Under the pieces are notes generated by a model. That model was not told the origin of the DNA, made no database searches, and saw only the letters and a list, made by a program, of their open reading frames with translations. Made by a program: the position numbers and the translations under genes. 64,000 bases of DNA, from assembly GCA_934045905.1 (NCBI GenBank), contig OW203770.1, positions 6,448,001 through 6,512,000 of the forward strand. The letters are read 5' to 3'. Of the stretch, positions 60,125 through 64,000 are shown piece after piece (position 1 is the first letter of the stretch; each line of letters opens with the position of its first letter). The stretch comes from Leuctra nigra (Eukaryota > Arthropoda > Insecta > Plecoptera > Leuctridae).

Positions 60125-60340
60125 GTTATAATAACCCCCCAGGGGAGTGGAGGGGGAAACTTCGGGCCAGAGAGACCCGATTTCAGGGGGATCACCATCT
60201 CGAGCGGGGAGGCCGGCCCGAGGGGCCCGCGAATTTGGGTTGGGCATGGCACCAGGTCGACCCTGAACTGCACTTAGTTGGGACCAACACTTAATAATGT
60301 GAGTTGGCCCCACCGCGCCAAGGTCTATCGAAGGCATTAT
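60125..60340 (-). mobile_element. Second fragment of the GC-rich retroposon family
   Basis: The reverse complement reads ACCTTGGCGCGGTGGGGCC, GTCCCAACTAAGTGCAG, GGGTCGACC, and GATGGTGATCCCCCTGAAAT, matching 45,830-46,000. Confidence 0.7.
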
Positions 60341-60594
60341 TTAAAACACTATTTCAGAATAATTTGTAAAATTGATAAATTTTTTAGTTTTAAATTGAAT
60401 ACCTAGTTATCTAATTCTAAACAACACATTATAGATATCTTAACATATCATGCAACATTGTGTGAAAAAATCTTTGTCAAAGACTGTGTCACAGAAGTTG
60501 TTCAATAAATGTGGCTGTGTAAATCGGGCTTAATGTTTGTATGTTTTATGTATGTTTTCTTGATCCACTTTGTGATGCACAGTGGCAGAACATA

Positions 60595-62640
60595 TAATAT
60601 GATAATAAATAATAATCTTCTTCTGGTTCCGACAATGTTGTCAGGTCAGACAGTGGGAGCTCCCACTGGGTCTAGGGCCTCGGATCTCTTCCAAACCGGC
60701 TGGCCAGGCCTGACGTTTCATCCTCCTCCTCCTCTTCTTCATCCTCGTCACCTTCCTCCAACTTCTCCACCAGCGCCCTCCAGATCCTCCTGTCCTCCCA
60801 CCACTTATCTGCTTCCACTTTCTGCCACCTTTGCTGCCTGTCCTCCACGTCTTCTCTGATAAGACCACTCCACTTCTCTCTTGGTCTCCCCACTCTTCTT
60901 CTTCCCACCACTGTTTCTTCAAACTCCTGTCTTGGTATTCTCTTGAGATCCATTCTTTTCATGTGTCCAAACCAACGCAATCTCTCTCTACCCATCTTGT
61001 AGCTCAAACTTTCCACTCCCAGCTCCTTCCTAATACAACGGCTTCTCAACCTGTCCATCTTTGTTACTCCCTTCACACTTCTTAGGAATTTCATCTCCGC
61101 TGCCTCCAGCTGGCTGCGTTCCTTATTTCCAATCCCCCATGTAACTGCTCCGTATGTTAGTATTGGTAAGAAATACATTTTATACATGAGCAGTTTACAC
61201 TGGCGAGGGAAATCTTCGTTCCACAGCAGCTTGCGAACAGCTTGGTAGAAGGACTCGGCTTTTTGAATTCTCGCCTTCACCTCTGCATCCACCTTCGCCT
61301 CCTTAGTTAGTATACTTCCCAAGTATTTGAATGCATCCACCTCTCTCAGCTCCTTCCCACGTAACCTAATTCTTATCCTCTTTCTCAATGTTTTCCTTCT
61401 CTCCAATTTCAATATTTCGCTCATATCTTGGCTAATCTTCAGTCCCACTTCCTCCGTTACTTCACTCCAACGATTTATCTTCTCTTGTAGTTCTTCTCCA
61501 CTTTCACCCCAAATGAGCACATCATCAGCATAGACTAAAGTGCTCGAATCTCTGCCCTCCTTTTCTTCAACCATTTTCAGCAGATCATCCATCACTATTA
61601 CAAAGAGAGATGGGGACAAAACGCTACCTTGACGTAGACCTTCCTGTACCCCAAACCACTCTGATCTCCCTATGTCTGTCTGTACACTGCTGACACTTCT
61701 CTCATATGTACATTTAATCCTTTCAATAAGACCATTGCTCACTTCCTTCTTCCTCAAACTCTCCCACACCACCTTTCGTGGGAGCCTATCGTACGCTTTT
61801 TCTAAATCCAAAAACGCCATGTACATCACTTGCCCACTCTCCCATCTCCGTTCCATTAACTGCCTTACCGCAAATAAAGCATCCGTGGTTGCTTGTCCCC
61901 TCCTAAAGCCATATTGTTCTTCTCTTAACCCTTCCTCCACAAAACCTTTTAAACGGGTCTCGACCATCTTCTCGTATAACTTTGCACACTGACACAACAG
62001 TGGCACTCCCCTGTAGTTACTACAAGCCTTACGGTCCCCCTTCTTGAACAGTGGCACTATTATACCTTTTCTCCAGTCGTCGGGAATCTTCATTTCCTTC
62101 CAAACTGCTAGTATTACACGGTGCAGCCACTTTTTTCCTGTTTCTCCTGCCGCTTTTACCATTTCCATTGTCACCTCGTCTATTCCTGGAGCTCGCCCAT
62201 TCTTCATCTCTCCCAGTGCTTTCCCAACTTCCATTTCGCTTACATCTGCTTCCTCTCTCTCCTCTCCTGTGCCTCCTTCTCCCTCTGCTCTTCTCTCTTG
62301 TTCTTTCCCTTGTTCTGTGGCACCTGATTGCACATTGAGAAGGGTCTCAAAGTACTCTTTCCACATTTTGATTACATCATCTGGATTTACTACGAGTTCG
62401 CCGTTGCTATTTTTCATCGTTCGGACTTCTTCTCGAACTCCTCTTTTTCTTTTCACCAGTCCGTATATCATTTTCTTGTTTCCTTCGAAATCCTTCTCAA
62501 GCTTACTTGCAAGTTCGTCCATTGCTTTCTTCTTCTCCTCCCGAACAATCTTGGCCACATTTATTTTACACTGTCGATACTCTTCTGCATTCTCTGAGGA
62601 TCTATTTAATTCGTTTGAATATCTCAAAATGATAATAGTA
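60595..62640 (-). mobile_element. 5'-truncated LINE (endonuclease-RT clade)
   Basis: 3' end at about 60,595 with an (AAT)n tail. The 5' break lies at about 62,620-62,640, next to an (AGT)n microsatellite. The same 3' end occurs at 37,169, and related fragments at 23,220, 30,371 and 33,264. Confidence 0.88.
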
Positions 62641-62699
62641 ATAGTAATAGTAGGTGATATATGTGCGGTGATAATGATAGGTTGAGAGGGTGGGCACAT
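60672..62699 (-). CDS. LINE reverse transcriptase ORF, 5'-truncated
   Basis: A 675-codon open frame; LINE homology starts near residue 27 (RYSNELNRSSENAEEY). Motifs: MWKEYFETLLNV, EMKNGRAPGIDEVTMEMVKA (fingers), WRKGIIVPLFKKGDRKACSN-YRGVPLL, EEQYGFRRGQATTDALFAV, MAFLDLEKAYDRLPR (palm A), [32 protein letters not shown] (catalytic YADD), FKYLGSIL, and a C-terminal [29 protein letters not shown] block. No endonuclease remains. No internal stop, so it is young. The first ~26 codons come from flanking DNA and are not part of the protein. Confidence 0.92.
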   Translation of the reverse strand: MCPPSQPIIITAHISPTITITIIILRYSNELNRSSENAEEYRQCKINVAKIVREEKKKAMDELASKLEKDFEGNKKMIYGLVKRKRGVREEVRTMKNSNGELVVNPDDVIKMWKEYFETLLNVQSGATEQGKEQERRAEGEGGTGEEREEADVSEMEVGKALGEMKNGRAPGIDEVTMEMVKAAGETGKKWLHRVILAVWKEMKIPDDWRKGIIVPLFKKGDRKACSNYRGVPLLCQCAKLYEKMVETRLKGFVEEGLREEQYGFRRGQATTDALFAVRQLMERRWESGQVMYMAFLDLEKAYDRLPRKVVWESLRKKEVSNGLIERIKCTYERSVSSVQTDIGRSEWFGVQEGLRQGSVLSPSLFVIVMDDLLKMVEEKEGRDSSTLVYADDVLIWGESGEELQEKINRWSEVTEEVGLKISQDMSEILKLERRKTLRKRIRIRLRGKELREVDAFKYLGSILTKEAKVDAEVKARIQKAESFYQAVRKLLWNEDFPRQCKLLMYKMYFLPILTYGAVTWGIGNKERSQLEAAEMKFLRSVKGVTKMDRLRSRCIRKELGVESLSYKMGRERLRWFGHMKRMDLKRIPRQEFEETVVGRRRVGRPREKWSGLIREDVEDRQQRWQKVEADKWWEDRRIWRALVEKLEEGDEDEEEEEEDETSGLASRFGRDPRP

Positions 62700-62721
62700 G
62701 ATAAACCCATAGAGAAGTTAA

Positions 62722-63532
62722 CTAGGAAAACGCTCAGTGTAACGCGTTGATGAGCGAGCTTGGGTACGTGCAAATTCTCGAATCGGAAATGCGTACACAA
62801 CGCACAGAAAACATATACATCCATATTGAATTGATTATGATATCAACTAAAAAGTGTATGCTTTTCATCGAAACTTTAAAATAGCATCTAAGCACCTGGT
62901 TCATAAAGCAAATCAGAATCAATTTTCAATTGGCACTGGAAAACATTCATTTCGATACTTCATTACTGACAGATATTAAAAATGTCAATAACTTCATACG
63001 TTCTTAACTGATTGGGATGAAATTTTGTAAAATAAGAGACAATATTGGTCTTAATGATCATGCAAAATATGATTTGATCAGAATTATCGAAGACCGTTTT
63101 CATTTTTCAGCCTATCAGGAGATATTTATTTAAATTTTAACCAATGAATGGATTTCAAAAAAAATTATGGTATGCAAGCAGAGAAGGTTGGTTTTACATG
63201 TGTACAACATTTCAGCTCGATCAAAGAAAAACACTGACCTGTATAGCCAAAATATGAGTTTGATCAGATTTATCGAAGACCAGTTTCATTTTTCAACCTA
63301 CCATCAGGAGATGTTTATTTAAATTTTAACCAATCAATTTTTTTCAAAAAAATTAGGGGTCAGCAAACAGAAAAGGTTGTCTCCACATGTGCGCAAAATT
63401 TCAGCTCGATCGAAGAAAAACTCTGACCTGTATAGCGTCAGTAAACGGAAAAAAAACAAAAAAAACTAAAAACAAAAAAACAGAGGTCCGTGCCAAAAGA
63501 GCCAAAAGGAGACGCTCGCTTCGCTCGCTCAA
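62722..63532 (-). mobile_element. Helentron-like family H, copy H5
   Basis: Minus strand: starts TTGAGCGAGCGAAGCGAGCG (63,532) and ends GCTCGCTCATCAACGCG, GCGTTTTC, CTAG|T (62,722). It gives the most complete 5' end of the family in the window. Confidence 0.7.
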
Positions 63533-63574
63533 CAATAATTATAATAGATGCATCTGGACATTAAAAATCTAGTA

Positions 63575-63930
63575 TAGAATGATGATATGAATGATATGAG
63601 TGATGTGTGATGAATACAAACAATAATAATATGGATGCACCTTGCCCCTTCTCAAGAAAATTCATCTTAGTTTATGACATTATTAATCATGATAGTACCT
63701 AACTCGAGATTAAATATCTAGTACTATGAAGAATAGTGATTAATGAGATGTGATGATGGTGTGATGCGTACAGTATAGTAATCAGTACAGTATGATGTAT
63801 GCATCTTCCCAAGTTAATAGGTGAAGAGGTAGTAATATTAGGATGAAGATGCCATGTTTCATAAGTGAATACAGAGGTGAAAGATGACAGCAGGACAGTA
63901 ATGGACGTAGAAGATTGAGAAAGACACGAT
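63575..63930. other. TGATGA-rich non-coding DNA
   Basis: Imperfect TGATGATG/GATATGAATGATATG words repeat, with two related blocks ending GATGCACCTTGCCCC (63,640) and GTATGCATCTTCCC (63,800). Probably the 3' UTR of the element whose C-terminus follows. Confidence 0.35.
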
Positions 63931-64000
63931 TCAGGGAGACACATCGATTAACTTGTTAAAGTCCACGATGGTCACCACATCCTCCAAGTCCTTTGGAAGT
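63931..64000 (-). pseudogene. Probable LINE RT C-terminus running off the window
   Basis: Reads LPKDLEDVVTIVDFNKLIDV then SP and TGA at 63,931-63,933. The pattern LPxxL...xxFxxxL is the usual end of CR1/Jockey-type reverse transcriptases (compare [18 protein letters not shown] at 47,320). Only 22 codons are visible, so a last exon of an unknown gene cannot be excluded. Confidence 0.35.

Noticed and set aside
62044..62685. 213-codon plus-strand frame antisense to the LINE
   Set aside because: It is the mirror of the reverse-transcriptase frame and reads as Ser/Phe-rich nonsense.
63699..63944. 81-codon minus frame near the right edge
   Set aside because: It is offset from the likely LINE C-terminal frame that ends at 63,931 and has no motif.

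Overview
The window is eukaryotic, almost certainly from an animal and most likely an insect (perhaps hemipteran). It has GT-AG introns, AT-rich non-coding DNA, two recognisable animal genes in pieces, and a dense mix of retrotransposons, Helitron/Helentron-like elements, hAT, piggyBac, TTAA and Harbinger-type MITEs and tRNA-derived SINEs. The organism assignment is inference; no species marker is present.

Left part (1-14,700): repeats, with no complete host gene seen. The main object is a young, apparently intact Ty3/gypsy retrotransposon (4496-9147; near-identical LTRs, 5-bp target duplication AATAC, one 1,344-aa Gag-Pol frame). It interrupts a short acidic frame that looks like the start of a piggyBac-type transposase. 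Around it lie hAT-like MITEs with 8-bp duplications, a 1.6-kb fold-back element that itself carries one of those MITEs, and two copies of a repeat with a THAP-like first exon.

Gene 1, minus strand (14,778-15,924): the first three coding exons of an enkurin orthologue, a ciliary/sperm-tail protein. A palindromic RFX X-box lies 83 bp upstream of its ATG. The C-terminal exon was not found in the window.

Gene 2, minus strand (19,047-58,741): a Werner-type RecQ DNA helicase spread over 14 recognisable exons whose splice phases all agree. They give a 1,290-aa model: short acidic N-terminus, RecQ helicase core with zinc site, RQC, HRDC, then a long SQ-rich tail ending in a basic nuclear-localisation motif. 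No exonuclease domain was found, so this is either a helicase-only WRN or its 5' exons lie outside the window. Two tail exons are joined by a proposed 50-nt intron.

The helicase introns have been inflated by transposons: five copies of a Helentron-like element (CTAG|T 3' end), three copies of a second Helitron-like family with a 5' fold-back and 3' hairpin plus CTAGA|T, a head-to-tail pair of a third family with the same 3' signature, LINE fragments of at least two clades, a SINE with a 12-bp target duplication, and MITEs nested in one another. Exons 11 and 12 lie between two inverted copies of one Helitron-like family. Inside one copy is a seven-unit 118-bp array whose units each carry CRE, ETS and YY1-like sites.

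Right part (58,742-64,000): tRNA-like SINE heads, a GC-rich retroposon, a 5'-truncated LINE with a long intact reverse-transcriptase frame (60,672-62,640), another Helentron-like copy, and a probable LINE C-terminus running off the window edge.
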